Positions 1 through 9,179 of a stretch of DNA of 64,000 bases are shown piece after piece (the first letter of the stretch is position 1; every line of letters begins with the position of its first letter). Source of the stretch: UBA964 sp031382085 (GTDB taxonomy: Bacteria > Pseudomonadota > Gammaproteobacteria > Steroidobacterales > Steroidobacteraceae); NCBI GenBank assembly GCA_031382085.1, contig JANMYM010000052.1:1-64000 (forward strand). The letters run 5' to 3'. Made by a program: the position numbers and the translations under genes. Under the pieces are notes generated by a model, which made no database searches, was not told the origin of the DNA, and saw only the letters and a list, made by a program, of their open reading frames with translations.

Positions 1-162
1 GCAGGTGCGCGTGCCATCCGCATGCACATCGATGCGGAAGTACTCCCGCCCGCGTTCCTGGTTGAGCCGCTCGGGCTTCTTGCTGGTGTAAAGAACCTTG
101 CCCATGACGCTGCGGTGATCGCGTTGCAGGATGGGGAGGCCAGTGTTTTTGATTTCGCTCAT
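1..162 (-). CDS. Hypothetical protein, N-terminal part (cut by window edge)
   Basis: A minus-strand frame opens with ATG at 162 and runs off the left edge without a stop, giving 54 residues beginning MSEIKNTGLPILQRDHRSVM. It is polar, Arg/Lys-rich, and has no signal peptide or membrane segment in the visible part. I do not recognise the family. It lies 46 bp downstream of the MFS gene on the same strand, so it is probably the next gene of that operon. Confidence 0.6.
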   Translation of the reverse strand, partial: MSEIKNTGLPILQRDHRSVMGKVLYTSKKPERLNQERGREYFRIDVHADGTRTC

Positions 163-208
163 AGTGGGACCGATGATAATGAAAGCCCGGTGTTGATCTT
201 GAGTCGAT

Positions 209-1558
209 TCAGGCCCAGCTTCGGGCTTCCTGGACCGCCGTGCGGAAATGTCTGCGGTTATAGATCAACAACAGAATTCCGATGATTGAAAACGTAGTAG
301 CTACAATCCACATGGAATACCGAATTTTTGTTTCATCCTTGAAATAATAATCGGTCACCAAGGCTATGGCCGTTGGACCGACAAACAGCCCGACAAAGTT
401 CAGCACCAGGTAATAGAGCGCGGTGATTTGCGCGCGCATATGCGGCGGCGCGATCGAGATAACAGCGGCGGCGCCTGCGGCCGTGGGTGCCGCCGCACCG
501 AGCGTTGCCGGGATCAACATCAGGATCGCAAGCTCGGGCGTCGGCATCAGGGTAAACGTGCCATAACCGATTCCCATGAACACGAAAGCGATCAGGCACA
601 CGCGCACATAGCCGTCGTCGAATCGCCGCTGAAAGACGTCGCACAGCCAGCCGCCGCCCACCACGCCGATCATGCCGAAGACGATGGCTACCACGCCGCG
701 CAACTGGATGTAGTGGCCCACCTGTGCGTCGCTGAGGTTGTAACTGCGGCCCAGGAATGCCGGGATCCAGAGCCCAATCCCGTAGGCCATGATCGCTAAC
801 ACCGACAGCGCAAGGAACAGCACGATGAACGAACGCCAGCGCTTGGCGAGAAACTGCAGAACCTGCCAGGTCGACGCGGGGGCAATTCGTACCGCCGGGT
901 TCAGCGACTCGCGCCGCACCGGTTCACGTATGGTCAGAATCAGCGCCGCGACCAAAAGCCCCGGCAGGCCGACGTAGATAAACATTTGTTGCCAGGGTTC
1001 CAGGCTTCCGACCATGGGCCAGGTCTGCGGCCCGCGGGCAACGACCAGCGGATACAGCGTGCCGCCAATGATGAAGGCCAGCCCGCTGCCACTCGATACG
1101 CCGGCCGTATAAAGACCAATGGCGCGGCCCAGCGTCTCTTTCGGGAAATAGTCCTTGAGCAGCGACAGCGCCGGTGGATTGAGCGCGCCCTCGCCGGCGC
1201 CAACACCCACGCGAGCCAGGAACAGCTGCATGTACGAACCGGCGAGCCCGCAAGCGCAGGTCATCAGGCTCCACAGCGTCACGCCGCCAAATATCAACCA
1301 GCGGCGATTGCCGCGGTCCGCCAGCCAGGCTAACGGAATGCCGCAAAAGCAATAGAAAATCGCAAACGCGCCGCCGAGGATCAGGCTCATCTGGGTATCG
1401 CTGACGACCAGGGTCTTTTTGATCGCTGGCACCAGCTGCGCAATGATCTCGCGATCAACGAAAGCGAGTATGTAAGCTAACAACAAGACCACCACAACGT
1501 ACCACGCATAGGCCGGGCGCGGATATGGAACGTCCTGGACGCTGTCGGGCGAATTCAT
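209..1558 (-). CDS. MFS transporter (spinster-like)
   Basis: 449-residue inner-membrane permease of the major facilitator superfamily with about 12 hydrophobic helices. The first helix starts near residue 19, and the motif between helices 2 and 3 (LAWLADRGNRRW, about residue 75) fits the conserved MFS loop. The stretch GVGAGEGALNPPALSLLKDY near residue 118 resembles the spinster/Spns-like branch that exports lipids or organic acids; the substrate cannot be read from sequence. An AGGA-type ribosome site precedes ATG 1558. It is 20 bp downstream of the ThDP enzyme gene, so co-transcription is likely and the two may act on related metabolites (inference). Confidence 0.85.
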   Translation of the reverse strand: MNSPDSVQDVPYPRPAYAWYVVVVLLLAYILAFVDREIIAQLVPAIKKTLVVSDTQMSLILGGAFAIFYCFCGIPLAWLADRGNRRWLIFGGVTLWSLMTCACGLAGSYMQLFLARVGVGAGEGALNPPALSLLKDYFPKETLGRAIGLYTAGVSSGSGLAFIIGGTLYPLVVARGPQTWPMVGSLEPWQQMFIYVGLPGLLVAALILTIREPVRRESLNPAVRIAPASTWQVLQFLAKRWRSFIVLFLALSVLAIMAYGIGLWIPAFLGRSYNLSDAQVGHYIQLRGVVAIVFGMIGVVGGGWLCDVFQRRFDDGYVRVCLIAFVFMGIGYGTFTLMPTPELAILMLIPATLGAAAPTAAGAAAVISIAPPHMRAQITALYYLVLNFVGLFVGPTAIALVTDYYFKDETKIRYSMWIVATTFSIIGILLLIYNRRHFRTAVQEARSWA

Positions 1559-1578
1559 GCAGTTATCCTGTGCCGGGC

Positions 1579-3372
1579 TCAGCCAGCAAACGTGTGTTGG
1601 GCTTTGAGGTTGCTGGCAAGATCATCGAACATGATCATCTGCGCACGCGCATCCGACTTGATCTGTGAGCCAGCGCTGCGGTCGATGATCACGTTCACGA
1701 CACTCGGCCCGTGGTATGCGAACGCGCGGTCCAGCGCGGCGGGCAACTGCGACGGTTCGGCGACATGCTCACCATGGCAGCCGAAGCCAACACCCACGAG
1801 GTCGTAGCGCTGGTAGCCAAGCTCAGTATTGATTGTCCGCTTGATGGCCTTCACCTGCCCATGCAGCTCGGTGCCCCAGGCGCCGTCATTGCCGACCACG
1901 CAGATGAGCTTCAGGCCCGCCATCGCAGCGGCATGCAGCTCCGCAGGATAGAACCCGAAAGAACCGTCGCCGGTTGTCAGCAGCGTGGGCGGCACATCGG
2001 TGCCTGCGGCCAGCGCCATCTCGCGCACTGCGGCGGCTGCGCCGACGGCGAGCGGCGTACCCACTCCCATCGCGCCCATCGGGTAATGATCGAGAAAACC
2101 CGGTGCGCGCCGCACTTTCAACGCGCCATACATCCAGTTCTGCACGTCGGCGCCGTCGCCGACAATCACCGCATCCGGCGGCAGGCGACTGGCCAGCTGC
2201 CGGCCTAACACCAATGGGTGGATTGCCTGATGCACGCCGCTTTCGACCTGATCCAGATACTCCAGGCGCTCGCGCAGCGCGTGCAGCACCCAGTCGGCGC
2301 GCGCTGCGGTCATCGCAGGGTTGTCACGCAACCCGGCGAGTGCATCGCGCAGCTGTCCCGCGGCGAGCCCGGCATCGGCGGCAATCGGCACATCGATGCG
2401 GCGGTTGCGCGACAGCTCCTCGGCTTCGACATCGATCTGGATGAATTTGGCGTTAGGCGAGAAACGTGGCGACAGGCCATAACCGAGGCGTTGTTTGAGT
2501 CGCGCGCCAATGACGCAGACGACGTCAGCCTCTTTCGCTGCGATCTGCATGATCGGCCAGTTGAACGAGCGTTGCCAGTCCTCGGCCACGATGCCGCGAC
2601 CCAGGCCATTGCCCGCAATCGGGATGTGATGGTCCGTGACAATCGCCGCGAGCGCGTTGCTGGCGGCCTGCGTGGCCGGCCCGGAGCCGCCGTTGCCGGC
2701 CGGCGCATTGCCCCAGGCCGCGCCGGCCCCGGTGATGATCAGCGGCCGCCGTGCGCCCGCTAACAACTCCGCTGCCGCTGCAATTTGTACAGGATCCGCG
2801 CCGGCTCGCGACAGCTGTGCAGCCGGCTGGGTCGCTGCGCCGTAATCGCTGAGCGTCGCCTGCAGATACTCCTGCTGAATCTGCAGCACCACAGGGCCGC
2901 GCCTGCCGCTGAGCGCACGCTTGGCCGCGACATCGACATATTCAGCGAGGCGCTCGGCCGCGGGCACCGAGCGCGCCCACTTGGTAATTGTCCCGACCAA
3001 CGGGTGTTTGATGTTGTCGTATTCGGACTCGGCTTCGGTCCAGGAATTCGGCAGGCGCGCGATCAGCACCAGTACCGGCGAGCAGGCGTGAAATGCGGTG
3101 GCAATGCCGTTGATGGCGTTAGGTGTGCCCTGGTCGGCAATGATCAGCGCGACGCCCAGTTTGCCGGTAACGCGCGCATAGCCGTCCGCAGCGCCGATGC
3201 AACCGGATTCGTGGCGGTTGGAGATGACCCGAAAGCCGTCGCGGTCCAACGCATCCAGCAGGTAGGTATGCGAGGCGCCAGCTACCGAAAATACGGTGCT
3301 GATGCCGTAGCGCGCCAGCGCCCGGCTGACAACCATGCCGCCGGTGATGATGCCCGCGCCGCTATTTGCCAT
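1579..3372 (-). CDS. Thiamine diphosphate-dependent enzyme (acetolactate synthase/decarboxylase-like)
   Basis: 597-residue ThDP enzyme with the three-domain layout of the acetolactate synthase/benzoylformate decarboxylase superfamily. The PYR-domain catalytic Glu is visible as HES with Glu about residue 55. The diphosphate-binding motif GDGSFGFYP starts near 468 and closes with NDGAWG near 495. The start is set at ATG 3372, not the upstream frame opening at 3435, because it overlaps the last codons of the Mpo1-like gene by 11 bp, typical of translational coupling. Length fits the family, but substrate is unknown. It is not obviously IlvB, since no small subunit gene is adjacent. Confidence 0.85.
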   Translation of the reverse strand: MANSGAGIITGGMVVSRALARYGISTVFSVAGASHTYLLDALDRDGFRVISNRHESGCIGAADGYARVTGKLGVALIIADQGTPNAINGIATAFHACSPVLVLIARLPNSWTEAESEYDNIKHPLVGTITKWARSVPAAERLAEYVDVAAKRALSGRRGPVVLQIQQEYLQATLSDYGAATQPAAQLSRAGADPVQIAAAAELLAGARRPLIITGAGAAWGNAPAGNGGSGPATQAASNALAAIVTDHHIPIAGNGLGRGIVAEDWQRSFNWPIMQIAAKEADVVCVIGARLKQRLGYGLSPRFSPNAKFIQIDVEAEELSRNRRIDVPIAADAGLAAGQLRDALAGLRDNPAMTAARADWVLHALRERLEYLDQVESGVHQAIHPLVLGRQLASRLPPDAVIVGDGADVQNWMYGALKVRRAPGFLDHYPMGAMGVGTPLAVGAAAAVREMALAAGTDVPPTLLTTGDGSFGFYPAELHAAAMAGLKLICVVGNDGAWGTELHGQVKAIKRTINTELGYQRYDLVGVGFGCHGEHVAEPSQLPAALDRAFAYHGPSVVNVIIDRSAGSQIKSDARAQMIMFDDLASNLKAQHTFAG

Positions 3373-3847
3373 GTGCGGGGGCGTATCGCCAGTCAAGGGC
3401 GCGATAAATAAAAGCCAACAACCACAACGGACCAATCAGCAGGAACTGCAGGTCCTTGAAAAACGAGGGCCGCTTGCCTTCAATCTCATGGCCGATGAAT
3501 TGCCCGATCCAGGCGACTACAAATATCACAAGACAGGTCTGCCACAGTGGCCAGGGCAGCCTCGCCATCAGAGCTAACAGAAAAACCATTGCTGCCAGGA
3601 CTGGGATGATTCCGAGCGCCAGCGCCGGGGACAGCAGCCAGTAGTAGAAGACCGCGGCGACGATCGCGACGAAGACCCAGTTGAAGGCTGGCCAGGCCGA
3701 ATGCAGCACCGCGGGCACGGGAATGCAAGCGATGAATCCGAGCACCGTCAGCGCGATCGGCGGCACACACAGCCAGTGCAGGGTCTTGTTGACGGGGTTT
3801 TGGTGGCTTTGCCCGTACTCGGTGAGCCACTCGCTAATATTGCGCAT
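3362..3847 (-). CDS. Mpo1-like (DUF962) membrane protein
   Basis: 161-residue protein with the N-terminal pattern of the DUF962/Mpo1 family (Glu-rich start, then HQNPVNKTLHWLCVPP, about residues 15-30) followed by four hydrophobic segments. The yeast member Mpo1 is an Fe(II)-dependent 2-hydroxy-fatty-acid dioxygenase. Conserved His residues near 15 and 24 are consistent with metal binding, but the bacterial substrate is not known. First gene of the minus-strand operon: its stop overlaps the ThDP enzyme start. Confidence 0.85.
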   Translation of the reverse strand: MRNISEWLTEYGQSHQNPVNKTLHWLCVPPIALTVLGFIACIPVPAVLHSAWPAFNWVFVAIVAAVFYYWLLSPALALGIIPVLAAMVFLLALMARLPWPLWQTCLVIFVVAWIGQFIGHEIEGKRPSFFKDLQFLLIGPLWLLAFIYRALDWRYAPAHGK

Positions 3848-4168
3848 TGGATTTGGACGCTACGCCCGCCGCAGCGACTTGGCAATGGGACTGTTGAATG
3901 CAACGTGATGCTCCCGCTGAATATTACCTCCGGCAATCCGGACGGGGTCATGTTCGATAGGTTCCAGGCCGCGCTGGCGGACCCGATTCCGGCGCTGGCC
4001 TGCGCACGGGACTTTCACGGTGGCAACACCGTGGCAATTCGGCCTCGTGGCTGCAAGAAGGCGACCCGTCCGCCGGCGAGCGGCGTGGGTGTTGGCCAGT
4101 GATGTGCGCAAAGACGCACTTTGTTGACTCAGTGCGTGAATTTGCTGCGTTACCTGTAAACTGATTTT
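3848..4168. other. Intergenic region between divergent genes
   Basis: About 320 bp between the minus-strand Mpo1-like gene and the plus-strand TonB locus. The open frames here have atypical Arg-rich composition and no family features, so I call it non-coding. It should hold both divergent promoters. I see no convincing Fur, Zur or riboswitch signature. Confidence 0.5.
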
Positions 4169-4189
4169 GTGAGGCGACCCGACACAAGC

Positions 4190-4498
4190 ATGCATCGCGC
4201 CAATAACGATTTCACCGGAAATCGTCGCCTGATCATTGCGATGCTGGTCGCGGCCGTTTTGTGGCTGACGTTGCTGCGCGCAGCGCATATCCACCAAACC
4301 GATACGAAACCTAACGGCGATCGCGCCGAGCTCTGCGACATCTGCGCGCAACTCAGCGCGCCGGCCGGCATCCTTCCGGTCCAGCTGGTCCTTTCCTGGA
4401 TTTCGGCCTGGTCGGTCATTGCGCTTCTTGTTAGCTTGGCTTTTGATAAGACTGTCCGGTATCACTTCTACCTGGCTCGCGGTCCACCCCGGCACTAG
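4190..4498 (+). CDS. Small exported His/Cys protein (DUF2946-like)
   Basis: 102 residues from ATG 4190; an in-frame GTG at 4169 is an alternative start. A hydrophobic segment at about residues 14-30 is followed by AAHIHQTD and a CDICAQ motif, then a second hydrophobic segment. The mix of an N-terminal membrane anchor, His pair and CxxC resembles DUF2946/CopL-like proteins that often sit next to TonB receptors for copper or zinc. The gene is 88 bp upstream of such a receptor on the same strand, so a metal-handling role is inferred, not shown. Confidence 0.6.
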   Translation: MHRANNDFTGNRRLIIAMLVAAVLWLTLLRAAHIHQTDTKPNGDRAELCDICAQLSAPAGILPVQLVLSWISAWSVIALLVSLAFDKTVRYHFYLARGPPRH

Positions 4499-4586
4499 GA
4501 CTCCGCCCGTCGCCGGGCTTTGCCATCGAAACACTGCGTCCGCGCGTATTTGACCGCGGACTTTGCTCAATTTGCGGAGATTTCCC

Positions 4587-6524
4587 ATGAGAAGATTGAC
4601 TGCCGCGGTCGTCGGACTGGCGCTATGCGTGCCTGCCGCGTACGGCGATGATGATTTGTCCGAGGTCGTCGTGACGGCCTCGCCTTTTGCTGCGTCCATC
4701 GGTGACACCGCCCAGCCCGTGACCGTGCTGGCTGGTGACGCCCTGCACCGTCAGAACAGCGTGAGTCTGGGGCAGACACTGGCCAACACGCCGGGCGTCA
4801 GTTCGACGTTTTATGGCCCTATCGCCGATCGCCCTGTGTTGCGCGGACTGTCGGGGTATCGAGTCGAAGTGCTCAGCGACGGACTGACGGCGATGGACGT
4901 GGCTAACATCAGTGACGACCATGCCGTTGCCATCGACACCGCTGATGCCGAGCAGATCGAAGTGTTGCGCGGGCCTGCGGCATTGCTGTATGGCAGTGAC
5001 GCCGCTGGTGGCGTCGTGAATGTCGTGACCCAGCGCTTTCGCCTTGACAGAACGGCTGCTCCGTGGGCTGGAACCGTTGCCTTGCACGGTGGCGACGCGC
5101 TGTCGGAGCGCAGTCTCTCCGGACGACTGGCCCGGTCGGGCGCGCGCGGCAACTTCTATTTTGAAGGCAGCGATCGCGAAACTTCGGACATGCGCGCAGC
5201 GGATTTCCGCGTGGCTAACAGTGCCAGTGAAACCCGCGCTCTGGGCGCCGGTGGAAACTGGCTGGTTGAAGACGGCACGTTGGGAGCCGCGTATTCGCGC
5301 TTCGAAAGCAACTATGGTCTGCCCACTGAGGCGGAAGCGTTCATCGACATGCATCAGGAGCGCGTCGATTTGCGTTATCGGTCCGACTTGAATAGCGCAG
5401 GGTTCAGCGGTGTGGAAGTGCAGGCGGCTGGCAGCGACTACACCCACACCGAATTCGAGGCACCTGGCAAACCAGGCACTCGGTTTGACAACCGGCAGCT
5501 CGATGCACGCATCGCGTTTCTCAGGAAGCCCTCCGAGCAAAGCCGCTCGCAAATTGGCATGCAAGTCAGTCGCCAGGACTTTTCTGCGCTGGGCGACGAG
5601 GCGTTTGTTCCGCCGAGCCTGACTACCAGCGTAGGCCTGTTCGGGGTCCACGAACGTGATCTCGGACGCTGGCAGGTGCAGGCCGGTTTGCGTATCGACA
5701 ATCAACGCATCACGCCCGACGCTGTGGGTCTGGCGCGGTACGACGAGCACGCCGTTAGCGCGTCGTTGGGTGCAGTCTGGCGAGCGGTTGCAGGTCGGCG
5801 ATTTTCCGCCTCAGTCAGCCGAACCGAGCGGCATCCCCAGGCAACCGAGCTCTATGCCAACGGTCCGCACCTGGCTCTGGGCCGTATCGAGAACGGCAAC
5901 GATCAGTTCCGCAAAGAGGTCGCGAACGCGCTTGACGTGACGTTCCAGCAGCGAGGCGAACGCTGGCAGACCGCTGTCGCCATGTTCTTCAACCGCTACC
6001 AGGACTTCATTTTTCCGGAGGCCGACGGTACTTTCGTTGGCAGTACGGAGGAGTCGCTGCCTGTGTTTCGCTACCAGCAAAATGGCGCCGAGACTTACGG
6101 TGCTGAAGCCGAGGCGGCCGTTTTGTTAGGCCAGATCCTTGATGCTAGCGCCCGGGTGCGCGTCTTTGGCGACTGGTTGCGCGGCCGGCTTACCGACGGC
6201 GGCAACCTGCCGTCGATTCCGGCGTACCGGGCAGGCGTGGCCTTGCAATTCGACGCCGATCAGTGGTTTGCGGAGTTGCGATACACCCACTCGGGTGCGC
6301 AGACCGAGACGGCGGCGAACGAAACGGCAACGCCAGGATTTGATTTGCTGGCCGTTGAAAGCAGCTACCGCCTGAAGCTCGCCCGCAACACCTTGTCGGT
6401 TTACCTGCGAGGGGACAATTTGCTCGACCACGACGCGCGTCTGCATGCGTCGCCGTTGAAAGACATCGTGCCCCTGCCAGGACGCAACGTGCAGCTTGGC
6501 GTGCGTTTCACGTTCGGACAGTAA
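4587..6524 (+). CDS. TonB-dependent receptor, ZnuD-like
   Basis: 645-residue outer-membrane receptor. A signal peptide covers residues 1-20, followed by a TonB-box-like EVVVTA near 26, a plug domain with VLRGPAALLYGSDAAGGVVN near 133, and a beta-barrel. The C-terminal segment with HASPLKDIVPLPGRN and a terminal Phe-rich strand (VRFTFGQ) resembles ZnuD-type zinc receptors. ATG 4587 is chosen over the in-frame 4563 start because a GGAG site precedes it and it gives a clean signal peptide. The His/Cys neighbour supports metal import; haem or copper remain possible substrates. Confidence 0.85.
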   Translation: MRRLTAAVVGLALCVPAAYGDDDLSEVVVTASPFAASIGDTAQPVTVLAGDALHRQNSVSLGQTLANTPGVSSTFYGPIADRPVLRGLSGYRVEVLSDGLTAMDVANISDDHAVAIDTADAEQIEVLRGPAALLYGSDAAGGVVNVVTQRFRLDRTAAPWAGTVALHGGDALSERSLSGRLARSGARGNFYFEGSDRETSDMRAADFRVANSASETRALGAGGNWLVEDGTLGAAYSRFESNYGLPTEAEAFIDMHQERVDLRYRSDLNSAGFSGVEVQAAGSDYTHTEFEAPGKPGTRFDNRQLDARIAFLRKPSEQSRSQIGMQVSRQDFSALGDEAFVPPSLTTSVGLFGVHERDLGRWQVQAGLRIDNQRITPDAVGLARYDEHAVSASLGAVWRAVAGRRFSASVSRTERHPQATELYANGPHLALGRIENGNDQFRKEVANALDVTFQQRGERWQTAVAMFFNRYQDFIFPEADGTFVGSTEESLPVFRYQQNGAETYGAEAEAAVLLGQILDASARVRVFGDWLRGRLTDGGNLPSIPAYRAGVALQFDADQWFAELRYTHSGAQTETAANETATPGFDLLAVESSYRLKLARNTLSVYLRGDNLLDHDARLHASPLKDIVPLPGRNVQLGVRFTFGQ

Positions 6525-6548
6525 CCGTCAGCGCGGGCTGGTGGTGGC

Positions 6549-7427
6549 TCAGGTCATCAGTCCGCGCAGCTTCCTGATGGCATTGGCTTCCAGCTGGCGG
6601 ATGCGTTCCGCCGAGACATCGTAGCGCGCGGCCAGGTCATGCAGCGTGGATTTGTCGTCGCCGCTCCAGCGGCTAACAACAATGTCGCGGCTGCGGGTGT
6701 CCAGCGTCGCCAGCGCCTGTTGCAGTCGGTCGTGCGTCCTGCCTTCCCACTCTTCGGCTTCCGCCTGCACGGCCGGATCGGAATCGGGCGAAGGCAGGTA
6801 GTGTGCCGGCGAATAGCTGCCGTCATCTTCGTCGTCGGTCGCGGTCGGATCGAACGACAGATCGCGCGCCGACAGGCGCTGCTCCATCTCCGTGACCTCG
6901 GCCGTGGTCACGCCCAGATCGCGCGCAACAGCGGCGGTTTCCTCGGCCGACAACCAGCTGAGATTTTTCTTGAGCCGGCGCAGGTTGAAAAACAGTTTGC
7001 GCTGCGCCTTGGTGGTGGCGACTTTGACCAGCCGCCAGTTGCGCAGCACGTATTCGTGGATCTCGGCGCGGATCCAGTGCACTGCAAACGACACCAGGCG
7101 CACACCTAACGACGGATCGAATCTCTTGACGGCTTTCATCAGGCCGACATTGCCTTCCTGGACCAGATCGCCGATCGGCAGGCCGTAGCCACCGTAGCCG
7201 CGGGCAATGTGCACCACAAAGCGCAGATGCGAGAGCACCAGCGAACGCGCCGCCTCCAGGTCGCCATCGCGACGGAAGCGCAGCGCCAGGCCCTGCTCGT
7301 CGTCACGCGACAGCAGCGGGATGTGGGACACGCGTTCGAGATAAGCGTCGAAGCTGCCCAGCGGCCCGGTCAGGGCAAAATCGGCAGATCCCGGAACTAA
7401 TCTCAGCGCCAGTGCGTTCGTGGTCAT
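6549..7427 (-). CDS. rpoH: Heat-shock sigma factor RpoH (sigma-32)
   Basis: 292-residue sigma-70-family factor directing RNA polymerase to heat-shock promoters. The diagnostic RpoH box QRKLFFNLR is at residues 142-150. Region 2 (GDLVQEGNVGLMKAVKRFDP) is near 86-105 and the region 4 helix-turn-helix (YDVSAERIRQLEANAIRKLR) is at the C-terminus. It follows ftsX on the same strand, the classic gammaproteobacterial ftsY-ftsE-ftsX-rpoH order. A perfect CIRCE operator lies 46 bp upstream of the start codon, implying additional HrcA repression, which E. coli rpoH does not have. Confidence 0.97.
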   Translation of the reverse strand: MTTNALALRLVPGSADFALTGPLGSFDAYLERVSHIPLLSRDDEQGLALRFRRDGDLEAARSLVLSHLRFVVHIARGYGGYGLPIGDLVQEGNVGLMKAVKRFDPSLGVRLVSFAVHWIRAEIHEYVLRNWRLVKVATTKAQRKLFFNLRRLKKNLSWLSAEETAAVARDLGVTTAEVTEMEQRLSARDLSFDPTATDDEDDGSYSPAHYLPSPDSDPAVQAEAEEWEGRTHDRLQQALATLDTRSRDIVVSRWSGDDKSTLHDLAARYDVSAERIRQLEANAIRKLRGLMT

Positions 7428-7472
7428 TGGGTACCTAACCTCCAGGTTGAGAACCTATCAACAGGTGCTATT

Positions 7473-7499
7473 TTAGCACTCGAACAGATAGAGTGCTAA
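7473..7499. promoter_or_regulatory. CIRCE operator (HrcA site) upstream of rpoH
   Basis: Perfect match to the CIRCE inverted repeat: arm TTAGCACTC, 9-nt spacer, arm GAGTGCTAA. It lies in the 145-bp gap between ftsX and rpoH, 46-72 bp upstream of the rpoH start. CIRCE is bound by the HrcA repressor and released on heat shock. No hrcA gene is in this window. Confidence 0.93.
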
Positions 7500-7572
7500 A
7501 GACACCGCACAGTTCCCGGAAGCGCGTTAATTCATTGAAAAATATGAATAAATTCCGCGACAGCCCGGAATC

Positions 7573-8499
7573 TTAGGCACGTGGTTCGATCGCCGAGAGT
7601 TGCCGCCCGGCCGACAGCCAGGCGCCGACGAGTCCCAGACCCAGGGCGCCGAGACCGAGGATTCCCATGTCGATGTTGCTCGGGCCCCGCAGCTGGAAGC
7701 CGCTGCCATAAAGCAGTGCGAGCCGGTTGGCCGGACCTGCGATCAAGGCGACGCCTAACGAAACGAAGCCGAGCGCGAAGAACGCGCCAAGCGCGCCGTA
7801 CAACGCGCCAGTGTAAAGAAACGGCCGGCGCACAAACGCGTTCGAGCCGCCCACCAGCTTGGTGACCTCAATTTCCGCGCGCCGGTTCTGGATTTCGAGC
7901 CGTATGGTATTGCCGACGATGGCCACCACGCCCAGAGCTAACAAAACGGTGCCTAACGCCAGCAGCCGGCTGAACAAAACCAGGATATTGCTGAAACGCT
8001 GCACCCATTCGTTGTCGACCTGCACCGCATCGACTTCTGGCCAGGCGGCAAAATAGCGCCTGAGCATTTCCATTTGTGCCGGCGTGCTGGCCGGACCGGT
8101 CGGTCGCACGTTGATGACGTGCGGCAGCGGGTTGCCTTCGAGCGCCTGCAGCGCCTCGCCGAAACCCGAGTGCTTGCGGAATTCCTCGAGCCCTTCGTCA
8201 GCGGGTACCAGGGAAACGCCTGCGACCTCGCGCCTCTGTCGCGCATTGCGCGTCAGTTGCTGCGCCTTTTCCAGTTTGACGTCGGCCTTCAGGTAGACCG
8301 TAAGATCAACGGCATCGGCAAAATTTCCGGTCGCGAGCCGCAGATTGTCGACCACCAGTTTCAGCGCCAGCGGCATGCTCAATGCGAGCGCAATGGCAAA
8401 TACGGTCATGACGCTGGCCAGCGGATTGCGCGCCAGCCGTCCCAGCGCACCTAACAAGGCCTGCACGTGACGCAGGAACCAGGTTATGACGGCACGCAT
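7573..8499 (-). CDS. ftsX: Cell division protein FtsX
   Basis: 308-residue membrane component of the FtsEX complex, which activates septal peptidoglycan hydrolases during division. It shows one N-terminal transmembrane segment (about residues 30-50), a long periplasmic loop and three C-terminal transmembrane segments, the FtsX topology. Its ATG shares one base with the ftsE stop codon, so the two are translationally coupled. Confidence 0.95.
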   Translation of the reverse strand: MRAVITWFLRHVQALLGALGRLARNPLASVMTVFAIALALSMPLALKLVVDNLRLATGNFADAVDLTVYLKADVKLEKAQQLTRNARQRREVAGVSLVPADEGLEEFRKHSGFGEALQALEGNPLPHVINVRPTGPASTPAQMEMLRRYFAAWPEVDAVQVDNEWVQRFSNILVLFSRLLALGTVLLALGVVAIVGNTIRLEIQNRRAEIEVTKLVGGSNAFVRRPFLYTGALYGALGAFFALGFVSLGVALIAGPANRLALLYGSGFQLRGPSNIDMGILGLGALGLGLVGAWLSAGRQLSAIEPRA

Positions 8500-9179
8500 C
8501 AGGCGGCTCCTGCGGCCGGCGCGCCGGCATCGTGCAGCTTGCCGTTGTCGAGCACCAGCTGGCGCGTGCCGAATTCGCGCACCAGGGCATGGTCGTGCGT
8601 CGCAATCACCAGTGTGACGCCGACCTCCTGGAAACGCTTGAAAAGACGCATGATCTCGCGCGCCAGTTCCCGATCGAGGTTGCCGGTAGGCTCATCGGCA
8701 ATAACGATCGGCGGCTTGGCCACGAAGGCGCGTGCAATGCCGACGCGCTGCTGTTCGCCCACCGACAATTCCAGCGGCGACAGCTTCTCCTTGCCTAACA
8801 AACCCACCTGGTCGAGCGCGGCGCGTACGCGCTTGTCAATTTCCCGCAGCGGGGTATCGGTCACGATCAGCGGCAGTGCAACATTGTCGAATACGGGACG
8901 GTCGGTGAGCAGCTTGTGGTCCTGAAACACCATGCCGACTTTCTGACGGAAGGCCGCAATCTTGCGTGCGGGCAGGATGCGGGTCTGCATGCCGGCGACG
9001 GTGACGTTGCCGCGCGTCGGGCGCTCCAGCAGCGCAATCAATTTCAGCACCGAGCTCTTGCCGGCGCCCGAACGGCCAGTCAGGAACACCATTTCGCCCG
9101 CTGCGATGCGCAGGTTGACATCGGTCAGCGCTTCGCGACCATTGGGATAGCGTTTGTAGACCCGGTCGAATTCAATCAC
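8499..9179 (-). CDS. ftsE: Cell division ATP-binding protein FtsE
   Basis: 226-residue ABC ATPase partner of FtsX. Walker A is GRSGAGKS (about residues 35-42), the signature is LSVGEQQR (about 138), and Walker B is PIVIADEPTGNLD. It starts with GTG at 9179, overlapping the ftsY stop by 4 bp (GTGA), and ends in the ftsX start. Confidence 0.96.
   Translation of the reverse strand: MIEFDRVYKRYPNGREALTDVNLRIAAGEMVFLTGRSGAGKSSVLKLIALLERPTRGNVTVAGMQTRILPARKIAAFRQKVGMVFQDHKLLTDRPVFDNVALPLIVTDTPLREIDKRVRAALDQVGLLGKEKLSPLELSVGEQQRVGIARAFVAKPPIVIADEPTGNLDRELAREIMRLFKRFQEVGVTLVIATHDHALVREFGTRQLVLDNGKLHDAGAPAAGAA

Noticed and set aside
3860..4708. Long minus-strand frame (282 codons) over the TonB promoter region
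   Set aside because: Composition is Arg/Gln-rich without motifs, and it covers the start of two convincing plus-strand genes.
4623..5750. Minus-strand frame opposite the TonB receptor
   Set aside because: Antisense shadow in a GC-rich gene; no recognisable family.
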